This document shows positions 1 through 10,681 of a DNA stretch of 64,000 nucleotides, one piece after another. This DNA comes from Platycnemis pennipes (lineage: Eukaryota; Arthropoda; Insecta; Odonata; Platycnemididae): assembly GCA_933228895.1 (NCBI GenBank), contig OW121846.1, positions 78,504,064-78,568,063 on the forward strand, in the 5' to 3' direction. The stretch's first letter is position 1. Each line of letters opens with the position of its first letter. The position numbers and the translations under genes were made by a program. The notes under the pieces were generated by a model. That model saw only the letters and a program-made list of their open reading frames with translations, searched no databases and was not told where the DNA came from.

Positions 1-1311
1 GGTGACCAAATCTCAACTAAGTCCAGTATATATACAAATGAGGGGAGGGACCGGGGAAAAAGAAGGAGTGAGGAAAGAGGAGGGGAAGAGAGTCTAAACC
101 AAGGGTGACAACGGAAAAAGGGGGGAGAGGAGGGAGAACTGGTGCTATGGGTGGAAGTTGGAAAAAAACCACACATAGAACTGGGAAACACTGGCCGTTT
201 GAGGAGTACAAAGGCGCAACTTACGACTTCAAGTTCAAGAGCGGCCATATGTGGGGGGGGGGGGGGAGGAGAAGGGTGCCGTCCTGCGGGATGAAAGGCC
301 GCCGTCTCGGCCGCCGTCTTCCGGCCTTGCCCAACGAAGGCACAATGGAAAGGAGGGGGGGGTTATCACAATAGGGCGCTCCTGGTCTTCGAGCCCACAG
401 CGGCGGAGCTCCGAACGCCCGGTCCGTGTAAGGGGCTGAGACGCTCTGGGAGTGTATCCCTTGGTGGGGGCACTTGGTTAAGGTAGCACAATGAAAACTC
501 ACGTGGACCAGGGAAAACCAATGAGTAGAGGTGATGGAACAATTGAAGACCTGAGTGCAAGAACAAGATAATAACCAAAAGTGAACTTTCGAGAAAACTC
601 CGGCTTGCTGGAGCATTATTATTAATTATCTGGTTCTTGCACTCAGAGAGCAGAACGTAAAATTCCAACAATGCCTGCTGAACTTATTTAGAACTTACCA
701 TCAAAAATGACTATTTCTACTGGTAAAGGGCTTCATGTCTTTGTGGAAATCTCATTTTCGCAAAAAGTGGTCATTATCTGGTTCTTGCACTAAGGTCTTC
801 AATTGTCTAAAAACGCTCAAGAGTGGGAAAGTGATTGAGAGGAATGAGAAGGGGATGAGTAAAATTGCACATCGATGAGGTGATTGAGATTCCAATCCCT
901 TCGTTGGATAATTTCGACCTACTCCATGGCGACTAATTTCTTCTTGCCTTTGTCTAAGGTTGTGGAGCACTTTAAAATCGAAATTGCATGTGTGGTTGGA
1001 TTCTATCAGGTGTTTGGCGAAAATGGAATTTGTGTTGCCTTAAATGTAGCATTTTTTGTGTTCATTAATACGTGTGGAATAATTCCACCCTGTCTGGCCG
1101 ATGTAGATGGCTCCACAGTCGCATTTTATTTCATACACGCCGCACTTTTTGATGTGGTCTCTGGGGTCTTTGTTCGAGCAGAGGGCCTTAGATAGGGTCA
1201 GGGGAGAATAGAAAGAAACAGGCAACTTGTCTTTGGGAAAGGTGTTGGCTACATTGGTCTGTTTAGACAGAAAGTTGTGCAAAACCCCTTTCCACCATAC
1301 ATTATCTTACA
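1..1311 (-). mobile_element. Penelope-like element, 3' part (copy 1)
   Basis: Nearly the whole stretch is repeated in the same order at 55330-56390 and, more diverged, at 21330-22200. The coding part on the minus strand is the C-terminal GIY-YIG nuclease of a Penelope-like retroelement, and the lower coordinates are its 3' untranslated region. The window starts inside the element: base 1 corresponds to about 55330, just past the ribozyme core seen in that copy. No reverse transcriptase is present, so the copy is 5' truncated. It joins family A sequence at about 1312. A long G run lies near 249-264. Confidence 0.75.
1040..1282 (-). pseudogene. GIY-YIG endonuclease fragment of Penelope-like element
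   Basis: This is the C-terminal nuclease domain that Penelope-like retroelements use to nick target DNA. The translation shows the GVY half of the motif, then a short cysteine-containing stretch (KCDCG) and the YIGQTG half, followed by the arginine of STRINEH that is usual for the catalytic helix. A TAA stop right after EHKKCYI interrupts the domain. The copy at 55994-56359 has a leucine codon there and reads on, so this is a nonsense change in copy 1. The downstream residues continue in frame past the stop to about 885. Upstream reverse transcriptase is absent. The family assignment is strong; function is lost. Confidence 0.75.
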
Positions 1312-3345
1312 AATTGTCCGGAAAAAAAAACCTCTAAAATGCGGATAACGCCACCATCATATGCATGCGATTAGAGACATGCCTCGCAGAAATCAAGAGG
1401 AATAATGTTTGCTATGTTGCTTCTCCAGAATAAAATTGTTAGAAGGCAGCCGAGGGAGTGTTTCGAATCACGAGGAAGTTGTATCCCATTACGCTCTTCT
1501 TGTTAAGCATACCCGCCCACTTCAGTGGCTATTTAATGTCATAGTATAACCACAGAATCTATCAAACATCACTTTGAAGTGGAAAGTAAATAATACTAAG
1601 CTCTACGCGTTAGTCATAAGGCAAGAACAGGCCAGCTTGTAATAATCTCGCTGAGCCAAGTATCATTATTTGAGACATACTATAGGCGCCATATAGGGAA
1701 ATGTGATCCGTGGATATTTCACAGGATGTAGGATCTGTAGTCAGTTAATAAAAAATTTAATATATTCAATGTATCTGACATTTCACATCATCTCGAGTAA
1801 ATTTAAAAATTTAATCTCATGTATCAAACAGAAGGGATGGCGATCGGAAAGCAATCAGCCTTAAATATTTAACTGAATTATTTCTCCGAGAAACGTAAGC
1901 ACTGTCCATGAGTGGGAGTAAAACCTGCATCCCTGACCATTTTTCTCCCTCAGTCTTTAGGAAACGGAACATAATTAATCACGTGGCATAAAAGTTCCGC
2001 TCGCTAGTTCAATGGTAAGAGACCGAGGTGTGATGAAAAGTTATCGCTATGAGTCTACTACTGAAATTCCACAATGTGAGCATTACTTTCATGGGTTAAA
2101 GATTTATGCCTCGTCACTCGAGATTTAGGCTCTACATTTCTCGCCAGCTGATCTCGATGGTCAGAGGATGTAATGACGAGCTGTGTCGAATGGGGAGGGT
2201 TCAGTTCCGGGAAAGTGGGTTTCAAAACTTTCCCGCAACGTGAAAGAAAAGCGACCATCCACCAACAACCAACATCAACAACCGCGAGTCTAATGGCCTT
2301 GCACCACGCCACCAAGCGCCTCTACCCCTCCCACCTCCGGAGATAATTTCACATCCCGCCGAGGTCATGCCGCGACGAGCTGCGTTGCCTGGATGTTGCA
2401 CCCTATTAGAAGCTAGAGAACGACCTGCAACTCGGGAGCTGTGTCTCGAACGGAACAAGAGTGAAGTGAGTTTTACAAGGCAGCTAGAGTACGGGAATAT
2501 GGGTCCTCGATTCCATCCCCTTGGAAGATCCATTCAATTCATGGTGTTTATTACTTGAAGTAGCAGTCCATTTTGCGCATCTTACATTTCCGAAGGTAGA
2601 AGAGAAGGAATGTGACGAGCACAAGACATTTTTTGACAACGGTGGGTTATTTAAATTCATGTTGTATATAGCGCAAATAATTATTTTAAGCCAAGTGTTT
2701 TCACTCCTACATTACAACATACAAATATATTCCTCTCGTGCACGAACAGCATAAAACAGTCACGAACAACACGAACAGCCAAACTGGATCCAAATCCATT
2801 TCTCGTAAATTTCTAAACTGGATCTCAGAAATTTCGTCGTCCCTGTAATATCACATTCTCATTTCCATTCCCTTTTAGATAACCTTCAGATTACTTGCAG
2901 TCCTTTCAACGCCCCACGACTGCCATACCATCGCCACAGAATGATATAGACGCAGGCTCACTCCAAAGGGCTAAGAAATGTGAGTAAATCTGAACGAAAA
3001 CAAATGCATCCCTTGCTCGGACTTTTACGTAGGGTGAACTTGATTCTGAATTTTTACGCAAGAATGGCTCAATCCCACCTTATTTTCTTTAATCACTTGT
3101 ACGTTTCGATATCTTGAGAAATAATTTTTATTATCCTTTATAAACAATCACTTATTTAATTAAGGGAACACAAGTACATCTCAGCTAATACAGTCAGTAT
3201 ATCACACAACATCAAGATTTGTTAATTAGTAATTAATTAAACGTAAACGATGCGATAAATTACCACCACTTTAAAGTATGTTTTTAATCCAGAGACAAAA
3301 CGTAATTGTGGAGACCCTAGTCACGTATAAACATCCACATCTACA
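1312..3345. repeat. interspersed family A, copy 1
   Basis: Non-coding repeat recurring at 23455-26150, 26447-28925, 37085-38770 and 56391-58227. Landmarks include GGCGATCGGAAAGCAATC near 1840, the GC-rich block near 2370 and GATGCGATAAATTACCACC near 3250. The 900-bp block found at 25130-26000 in copy 2 is missing here. Short minus-strand frames look alike between copies, but stops and frame changes accumulate and I recognise no protein. It could be the non-coding part of a larger element or an unclassified transposon. Confidence 0.6.
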
Positions 3346-3361
3346 TAATACCCTGATAGCA

Positions 3362-4247
3362 TAGCTGGGCAAAGTTAATCCGAAAATTAACTTCGTTAAT
3401 CTTTCAAAGGTTCTCGAAAACCTAACTACGTTAATCGTTAAATCGTTATCTTGATGAAAATTTAACGCAATTTAATGTTATCCGTTAAATTTAACTATAT
3501 ATACGAAGTTGTTGGTGATATTTAATATTATATGTTACTTAACATTTATTATCAATGTTAATGAGCGTAAGGATTTCATATTCCAAGAATACTTATTTAA
3601 TATACACCATATTACAGGTACGGAGCATTATAGTCATATTCCGTTTCCATTGGTACAGTGGGACCTGACGCCGTTTGTATTTGATTACGTTAATTAAACC
3701 ATGGGATACGCCGCTACCGATAGCAGCGATGACAAAAGATTCACCATGATTATGCTAGCATAGTTTTTCGCCATTAGATGGTGAAATGAACAATCGCTAG
3801 CCTCATTGACATAGGAAGAATCCACAGCTGTTGAAGAAGGCTTAGTTTCCTTTTTCTCACGAATTGATCCTGCCTTTGTTGTTTCTTTGAATTGTACGTA
3901 TTTAGATGGATGCGTTCTCTTCATGCGTTCCTTAACATTGTTTGGGGTGGTAATGTGAGCCTTGGATGTGTAAATATTGTCTGTAAGAGTTGTGTAAAAG
4001 ACTGATCGCGCCACAAAGGCTGAGTACTCTAGACTGCATTCTCAACACAACTCCCTTGCCAAGTTATTGTATGGCAATCCAGATGGCTCTGTACAAAAGT
4101 AATGGACTTCATTTAACGGAAGTAAAAGTTAAAAGAAGTTAATAAGACCGTTAATAGTTTTTGGATTTAACTTAATAGTTAAAGCGTTAAGCAATATGTT
4201 AACATCGTTAGTTAACGATTAACGGATTAACGCTTTTCTGCCCAGGT
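3362..4247. mobile_element. non-autonomous hAT-like element
   Basis: The ends are imperfect inverted repeats: GCTGGGCAAAGTTAATCCG on the left, and CCTGGGCAGAAAAGCG followed by GTTAATCCGTTAATCG when the right end is read in reverse complement. Both subterminal regions are packed with GTTAA motifs. The element interrupts a CR1 tail between ATACCCTG and GCCTGCAAGCC. The last four bases of the flanks match (CCTG), but a clean 8-bp duplication is not visible. The length (about 0.9 kb) and a remnant BED-like frame inside suggest an internally deleted hAT. Confidence 0.6.
3694..4014 (-). pseudogene. BED-finger-like remnant inside hAT-like element
   Basis: A 106-codon open frame on the minus strand. 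Residues around HITTPNNVKERMKRTHPSKY match the second half of a BED zinc finger as found at the N-terminus of hAT transposases (helix followed by spaced histidines). The cysteine pair that should precede it is not visible, and the body of the transposase is missing. The frame therefore cannot encode an active protein. Its position between the two inverted ends supports the hAT assignment. Moderate confidence, because the motif is partial. Confidence 0.45.
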
Positions 4248-4579
4248 ATGCCTGCAAGCCACCATAAGTTTGAATAGTAGGGGGCGAATTCTCACCAAAC
4301 ATTCACTACATATCATGCATGAAAGGAACTAGCATTTAAACACAGTTATAAACTTCACTATTTAAAAAAGATAAAAATAGCAAAGCAAACATGCAATATT
4401 TGGGTCTTAGACATGATTGAAGAAAGAAGAAAGTACGTACAAGAATGAGAAGACTGAAGAAGGGCAGCTCTGCTACAACAGTTTAGAAGAATGAAAAAGC
4501 CACAAAGACGGGAAAGCTAGAGAAATGTGGTTGAAGAATCAATGCGAAGCTGTACAAAACTACCTTGTAATTAAAAAAA

Positions 4580-4963
4580 GTGGAAGCGGCCCAAAGAATA
4601 GAGAGGCGCCACTTCAAGGAACGGAGAACAAGATGCAATGACATTAGGAACAAAAATGGAGAACTTTTTATTGAAAATGAAGGCAAAGTGAAGGGATGGG
4701 AAGAATACCCGAAAGAGTTATACAACGGGAACTATCTCAGCAAAAAAGTTATCGAATGGGAAAGCGAAGTCGAAAAGAATGATATGGGAGCATCAATATT
4801 AAGGTCGGAATTCGACGTTGCAGTAAAGGACCTTCTGGTGAATAAGGCTTCTGTTATTGATGATTTTCCAGCAGAACTAATTGAAATACCAGAAAGAAGA
4901 TATTATCTCATCCTTATAAAACAATCGGTTAAAAGTGATGACCTGGGGCCATGTCTCAGGTAG
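4580..4963 (+). pseudogene. LINE linker/RT N-terminal fragment
   Basis: The frame contains HFKERRTRCNDIRNKNGE followed by MGASILRSEFDVAVKDLL. Both are repeated with substitutions in the copy at 29163-29770. The region precedes the RT in this LINE type (arthropod endonuclease/reverse-transcriptase proteins whose RT begins with an IP-KK-YRTISL block). The frame runs into the inserted segment at about 4933, so its last residues are not LINE sequence. No start codon of the original protein is present. Clear relic, clade not assigned. Confidence 0.55.
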
Positions 4964-5205
4964 TCGCCAGAAGGGCGTGCCCCACCTCGGGAAGGGTCCT
5001 AATTAGAGACCCTTTTCCGAGCTACAAAGCCCAACACCAGTCTACCTCTTTGACCCACGCGGCAGGAGGCTACCGCCGCAAAAACTGACCATACCCACAA
5101 TAATTTAAACTTTAACAGCTATGCCCTATTGCAATAAATACTAGTTTTCATCGTACTCCTGATAAACGTGAGAGTACCTACGTCTATTATTCGTCGTTCA
5201 AATCT
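4933..5205. mobile_element. unclassified short insertion in LINE RT
   Basis: Comparison with the copy at 29570-29600 shows that the host jumps from AAAACAATC straight to AATCTGTCAC-like sequence, so about 270 bp were inserted here. The repeated AATC at both edges may be a short target duplication. The insertion is GC-rich at its start and has TGCAATAAATAC near its end. I recognise no family. Confidence 0.45.
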
Positions 5206-5210
5206 GTCAC

Positions 5211-5408
5211 ATGTGCTCAACGGGAGAAATACCAATTGCCTTCGAGAAGAATATAATCATTCCTAAGAAGAAGAGAGAGCAGAAATACGACAATTTTAGG
5301 ACTATAAGCCTGATGAAATTGACCGGATTGTTGACAGGAATCATCTATAGAATAATATATCGAAAAGTAGAGGACTTCTTGGATGAAGATCAATACGGAT
5401 TTAGATAA
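5211..5408 (+). pseudogene. LINE reverse transcriptase fingers fragment
   Basis: Residues IIIPKKKREQKYDNFRTISL, then TGIIYRIIYRKVEDFLDEDQ and YGFR, are the conserved N-terminal RT blocks of non-LTR retrotransposons (the IPKK-N-YR-ISL block and the Q-GFR block). A stop follows GFR directly, and the palm domain with its catalytic aspartates is missing. It continues the frame of 4580-4932 once the inserted segment is removed, apart from local frame shifts. The family assignment is firm at the level of a LINE RT. Confidence 0.7.
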
Positions 5409-5440
5409 AGTTAGGGTCCAAGAGAAGCAATATCGGTCCT

Positions 5441-7137
5441 TACGCATCTACGTCTGCATCAAGATCAACACTGGCCCAAAATGTGCGCAATGAATGAAAG
5501 GCTGTGGGCGCAGCTAACGAGACAGTGACCTCTTCCATTTACCAACGAAATTTAAGCTTTGCGTGATTAATCTCCCTGCTCATCATTATTGCACTTCATT
5601 CACTACCTAAGGAGTTAAGTGCAAACAAAAACACCTAGCTCAATCTAATTCCCTCGCCGTCTTTCAAGCAGCGGCGCTGTCTCTCCTCGCACGTCGTCGC
5701 TTTACACGGTGCAAAATTTGCTGCGCAAGTGTTGTCGCAGCAGCCTGTGTAGCATGAATGACCGCGTAATACAGCCTTTACGACGTGTATGTTATTACAG
5801 CCAAACTTCCACGAACACGGCTTCCCGCTACGCGAAATCTAATCTATGCTGTTTACAAATTGGCAACAAGCTCTGGCGTTTGCGGTATACAGCTTCCGTT
5901 CACGCAGTTTTATTTGGAGGATGATTTTACCATACTTCCCCATTAAAATCAAATCTAATATAAATGGCTCACTCATCACATGATTTTTAGACTACATGGT
6001 GAGGTCAGATTTTTTATCGACGCATGAATGGACATTCAAGCAACGTGAAAATTAGTGACTTTAACGCTCTCCTAAAAACCCGTTTAAATTTCATTTTCGG
6101 TGCAGAAGAAATAATCTTCGGTGTATTCAAATCGCTGTACTATATTAACGCGATGAATCACCACATCCATTTATGTAATGTATTTAATCATAATAATTGG
6201 TGCTACGCCGATTGTTTCAGGGAACAATGAATACCGGATGTGGTATACCTGACTGGTAGTTTATACGCAGGGTCTAAAAATATTTAAGGGGTTATAGTTT
6301 GAGGACTTGTATGAACCTCAACGACTTGTACTTTTAAGACCTTGGTTTATACGTACGAAGTGACTTTCCGAGCTAAGATCTTGCTTCGACACTACGGATA
6401 GAATATCACAGCGTAGGTATCCAAAGATGAATCTATCTTTGACGAGATATACCGTGGATGGTTAGCATCTGCCGGTAGAAACGGAGAAAATTAGAAACGG
6501 GTGCATTTAGACGGTTGATCGAGGATTTTCGCAGAATGGATAATATCCAGTGGTCACTTTCAGGTTCTCCTGAATGATATCTGCACAGCAGATCACTAAA
6601 GTGACAACTGGGTAGGTGCATTTAGAGTTTTATCAAGATATGTTTGGAGGCAAGATTACAAAATTGCACGATCGTAAGGTGATTACAGTGGTATAGAATC
6701 TAATTTACCCATTTCAACGCCACGAATACAAGAAAATCTTATTGTTTGGTTCGGAATGATCTTCTTTATTCAGGCAAGTTACAGAAAACTATCGTTGTCA
6801 ATAAATATGACGCAAGTTGTCGTGCTTACGTATATTTGCCTAGCTTTAGAAGATGAAAATCATTAACTCACCTATGGCCAAAATATTTACAATATCATGA
6901 GGTAGAAGGATAATTTTGAAAAATATGAGTGTAAAAAATGTTTAATTTCACATACTGTATTTTAAACTAAGTATTAATAGAGAAAAATTATCGAACGATT
7001 CCGTAACACTTTTTGGCCAGTGGTAAAACATTGGTACTTCTAATTACTCATTTCATTGCCAAGTCGATGAGTCTCGGGAGTGGGAATCATTTTCAATAGT
7101 CAATTATCAAGTGTCATAAATTCTGATACCAAACAAG
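5441..7137. repeat. interspersed family B, copy 1
   Basis: The stretch 5441-6030 matches 29861-30480, with the block near 5790-6000 also resembling 31080-31270. The stretch 6728-7137 matches 47483-47937. The part 6030-6728 has no other match that I could see in the window. No protein is recognised. In two places this family directly follows the LINE RT relic. Confidence 0.5.
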
Positions 7138-8183
7138 GACAGAGGACCACAACTGTGAGGACCAAAGAACTCGAGGGCAATAACTGTGGCCGTTGAAATA
7201 ACAATGGTGACTTTTAATTCACAAATATGTGTGAGTGGTAGTCAAAAAAGGGTGATTATAAAATATAAGCTGTGTAGTAGTAAGAATCGATAATGTGTCC
7301 TCTTTGCACGGAAATAATAGATATGCTCTGAACAATCACAATAGTGACCTAAAGATCACCGTTGTGTCCTAAATAATTTCTGATGAGTCTGACAAAGGTC
7401 ACGTAAGTCTTAGGGTAATAATTTGATCTAAAAACCGAAATGTGACCAAGCGGACAATCCATACTACCCAAAGATAGTTAATATACGGATAGAACACAAG
7501 GATAATAACTGTGGCATTTGAAATCACAATGGTAACTTCCAAGTCACAATTGTGTGCGAGTGAATGTCAAAAAAGGTCATTTTAAAAGATAAAATTGTGT
7601 AAAAGTAAAAGTCACAAATGTGTCCTAATTGCACGGAAATCATAAATGTGGTATGTACAAACACAATAGTGAATTACAGTCCAACGTTGTGTCCTAAATA
7701 AGTTGTGATAGGCTCGACGAATATCACGAAAGTCTTAGTGTAATAAAAATGATCTGAAGCCGAAAAGGTGACCAAAGAGACCATCCACACTTCCCAAAGA
7801 TGGTTTATATCCGGATAAAACTCGAGGACAAAAACTGTGGCCGTTTAACTCACAATGGTGACTTTCAAGCACCCATAGTGCGCGAGTTATTGTCACAAAA
7901 ATACCTTTTAAAAGTTAAAATTGTGGAAAAGTAAGAGTCAAAAATGTGTCCTAATTGCACGGAAATCATGAATGGGGACTGAACAATCACAATAGTGACT
8001 TACAGTCCACCGTTTTGTCCTAAATAAGTTCTGATAGGCCTGGCGAATATAACGAAAGTTATTGTGATAAATGTAATCAGAAGCCGAAATTGTGACCTAT
8101 GACACCATCCATACTTCCCAAAGAATGTTAATATCCGGATAGAACTCGAGAACAATAACTGCGGCCGTTGAAATCACAATGGT
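7138..8183. repeat. tandem satellite, about 325-bp period
   Basis: The anchor AACTGTGG recurs at 7182, 7507, 7833 and 8157 (the last with one change), giving spacings of 325, 326 and 324 bp. Each unit also carries ATATCCGGATAGAACTCGAG, a GTGTCCTAAATAA block and a CACGAAAGTCTTAG block. The array is broken at 8184 by a CR1 3' end and resumes at about 8849. Units differ by point changes and small indels, so the array is old. A degenerate hammerhead-like core is discussed in the findings. Confidence 0.8.
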
Positions 8184-8848
8184 TCCAGAAATGTACGAGA
8201 AATCTGCTACTTTTCCCTCGTAAGACCTCATTTGGAATATGCTGCTAGTGTGTGGGATCCCAACGAAATCGGTCTAAGCAATGAACTTGAACGTGTGCAG
8301 CGAAGATAGGCAAGATTTGTAAAGGGACAGTTTGATAACCTTATTAGCGTAACCATTATATTAAATGAATTAAATTGGGAATCATTGTCAGATCGCAGGT
8401 TGAAATTTAGACTTAAACTCTTAAACAAATTCCAAGACCATATTTTCAGTGATGCTGTTAAAAATATTTTGCTGGCCCCAACTTACTAGGGTAGACTAGA
8501 CCATAATCACAAAATTAGAGTAATTGATTGTCGAACTGACAGATTCAAAATGTCCATTTTTCCTCGCACTATTAGAGATATGAATAACGGTAAATGTATC
8601 CAGTACGAGTGTAGCAATGGATAACATTGGTAGCTGCATGTTGGTATAAGGACTAAGAGCTAACCATACTAACGGCATGTTTTTGCATGTATGTTTTGCA
8701 ATTTTTATCTTTTTTAAAATACCGTAGTTTTCAACAGTAGCTATAAAAGTACTGATCCTTTTTTTATGCATGATATGTAGTGCATGTTTGGTGAGAGTTC
8801 ACCCCCTGCCACACACCTTTATGTTGGCTTGCAGGGTATTATGTAGAA
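8184..8848 (+). mobile_element. CR1-like LINE 3' end inserted in satellite
   Basis: The plus-strand translation runs from about 8190 through RPHLEYAASVWDPNEIGL, RWESL-type and RRLKFRL blocks to IDCRTDRFKMSIFPRTIRD, the C-terminal domain of the CR1/Jockey-group polymerase. One in-frame stop replaces an alanine position near 8307 and another lies near 8490. The 3' untranslated end has CCCCCTGCCACACACC and GGCTTGCAGGGTATTATGTA. Satellite sequence flanks it on both sides. Confidence 0.8.
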
Positions 8849-8937
8849 AAAAAAAGATAGTTCATATCCGGATAGAACTCGACGACTATAACTGTGGCCG
8901 TTGTAAGCATAATGGTGGCTTTCAAGTACCTATAGTT
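8849..8937. repeat. satellite remainder after CR1 insertion
   Basis: GATAGTTCATATCCGGATAG followed by ACTGTGGCCGTTG continues the 325-bp satellite unit interrupted at 8184. It stops where the CR1 RT fragment begins. Confidence 0.75.
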
Positions 8938-9744
8938 TTGGTTTTGCTGTCTCACATATGCACAAAGCGTTTTGGTCATATGTGAGAGAGCTTCAGGGAA
9001 ATAAGTCCACAGTTCACACATTTAAATACGATAAAGGAATCAGAGTCACCAGCAGTGTAAAAACAGCCAAGAATTTAAACACCTTCTTCCAAAGCGTAAT
9101 CAACTCATCATCACAAAACAGAGTGGAACCACCGCCAAACACTTTCAGTGAGCAAATGCCCGAAATAAAAATTTCATGTCGCGGAATAGAGCAGCAGTTA
9201 AAAAGCAATAGCAAAAACAAATCACCAGGTACCGATCAAATTCCCTCCAGAGTATATGAAATATTAGCTTCTGAAATAGCCCCCTATCTACTATTAATAT
9301 TCAATAAAACAATAAAGAACCACACAGTACCCAAGGATTGGAAAGTAGCTATCATTACACCTATATTTAAAAGCGGTGATAGGGAAGAACCAAGTAGCTA
9401 CAGACCCATTTCACTCACGTCATTCTCTTGTAAGATAATTGTAGTCATTTCGATCATGGGGCATTTGGATAATCAGGGATTACTCATAAACAGCCAACAT
9501 GGGTTCCGGAAAGGTAGATCTTGCGAGACACAATTAGCTTTATTCATACACGATATTTTAGTCCACGGCGAAAACATTACTGAAGTTGATGCGATATTTT
9601 TAGATTTTAAAAATGCTTTCCATAAAGTTCTTCATGATAATGATAATTTAATCTTGAACGTAGAGAGTTTTGGTATAAATAAAGACGTTGCGTGTTGAGT
9701 AAAATAATTCTTAAGTGGGCGAGAACAGAGGGCTGTCTTACCTC
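8938..9744 (+). pseudogene. CR1-like LINE linker and RT fragment
   Basis: The translation starts at KAFWSYVRELQGNKS, the linker that joins the endonuclease to the RT in this family (the same motif is at 15.57 kb on the minus strand). It continues through KNKSPGTDQIPSRVYEILAS, the RT fingers KSGDREEPSSYRPISLTSF and QHGFRKGRSCETQLALF, to FLDFKNAFHKV, where the first catalytic aspartate is seen. A stop follows GINKDVAC at 9698, after which FLSGREQRAV is still readable. The fragment then meets a different LINE at about 9745. It is truncated at both ends. Confidence 0.8.
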
Positions 9745-10668
9745 GCTGCGCATATAAACGAACTCACCTCTTTCCATGTGATTGCGCTTATCGAGACGTG
9801 GATTAGCGGAAAAGTCTTAGATTGTTAATTGGTCTTTGCCTCATCTCATCAAATGTTCTGACGGGATCGGATTTCTCGCGGTAGGGGCGTACTGTTGGCC
9901 ATTGACTCAAACATACCTGCATTTCGGCGGTCGTATCTCGAGTCTGGCTGTGAGATACAGACATTCAGGACCGAGATTCAGATTAAACGTAGCAACTACT
10001 GTGTTCCGAAACTATTCATTGGTTGCTTTTATCGCCCACCCAACAGCACCCTATCCGACCTCGAGGCTTCTTTCAACTCGGTTCTCCATGTCCGCTCGCT
10101 TGGTGACGTGGTTTTATTTGGGGACTTAAATCTTTCGATTCTGTAGACATCCCGCACCGAGGGTCCCACCGCCACCCCGAATGATGATGTTTTCATTCAC
10201 CACTTTATGAACGGGCTTGTGCTCGAGCAGTGAAACCCCCATCCCACAAGAAATCTGGCAACACTCGACCTGGTTCTTTCCTCCTTCCCTCTGTTGCCGT
10301 GGGGAGAAACATACTCGCGTCAGAAGAGGTCTTGCTCGTGGTCTTGCCGCGAGTCGCTTGAGTCGCGAGTCGCTTGAGCTTTGTCCTCCCCTTCAACCCC
10401 CTGTCGCACTCCTCACTCCCCCCAGTATCGTGAGAGCTTGGAACAAAGCCGCATGGCCGGAGCTTAACCATGCATTTTCGCTCCTTCCTTGGGCTCTCCT
10501 GGAGGGCGGGTCTCCCAAGGAGGGCGTGGACACATTTTACGACCTTCTCCACGCTGCCATCGGGGATTCCCCGACGTCTTTCTAAAAAGTGGCCCCTCTG
10601 GCACACCCCGGAAGGGACGCTCGCCCTGAATAAAACTGGAAACGTTGGAAACGTCGACCCAGCCCACT
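9745..10668 (+). pseudogene. endonuclease and linker of a different LINE (Jockey/CR1 group)
   Basis: The frame reads HINELTSFHVIALIETWISG, then GVLLAIDSNIPAFRRSYLES, FIGCFYRPPNSTLSDLEA and VVLFGDLNLSIL, the order expected for an apurinic-type endonuclease of a non-LTR retrotransposon (E-TW, YRPP and GD-N blocks). After frame shifts the linker is recognisable as FSLLPWALLEGGSPKEGVDT followed by FYDLLHAAIGD and KKWPLWHT. The protein differs from the CR1-like family next to it, and base composition is richer in GC. The copy ends near the palindrome at 10682 with no RT. Confidence 0.65.
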
Positions 10669-10681
10669 GTCCCGCGCCTTG

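Larger units (their letters stand above)
3333..4405 (-). mobile_element. CR1-like LINE 3' tail, split by hAT-like insertion
   Basis: The minus-strand 3' end of the CR1-like family is recognised by CATCTACATAATACCCTG on the left and GCAAGCCACCATAAG on the right, then the usual TTCTCACC and CATATCATGCATG landmarks and the AAAAAAGATAAAAATAGCA block. The element at 3362-4247 separates the two halves of the conserved tail. The same family A to CR1 tail to LINE RT order recurs at 28.9-29.9 kb. Confidence 0.75.
4406..5440 (+). mobile_element. non-LTR retrotransposon RT relic (second LINE family), copy 1
   Basis: Homologous to 29096-29860 and in the same position relative to the CR1 tail. The order is an RT-linker region, then the N-terminal fingers of a reverse transcriptase. 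It is broken by a roughly 270-bp segment (4933-5205) absent from the other copy, and by frame changes. Nothing is left of the endonuclease or of the RT catalytic box. Confidence 0.65.

Noticed and set aside
221..671. Long overlapping frames at the window start as genes
   Set aside because: They fall in the 3' untranslated region of a Penelope-like element, are G/C-run rich, and recur with frameshifts in the other copies.
2222..2560. Conserved overlapping frames on both strands in family A (also at 24631-24874 and 57247-57555)
   Set aside because: Both strands stay open in a GC-rich block and the DNA is equally conserved, so the frames are explained by composition and recent copying. No domain was recognised.
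10205..10606. 133-codon minus-strand frame
   Set aside because: It is the complement of the LINE linker region, whose plus-strand translation gives recognisable LINE motifs.
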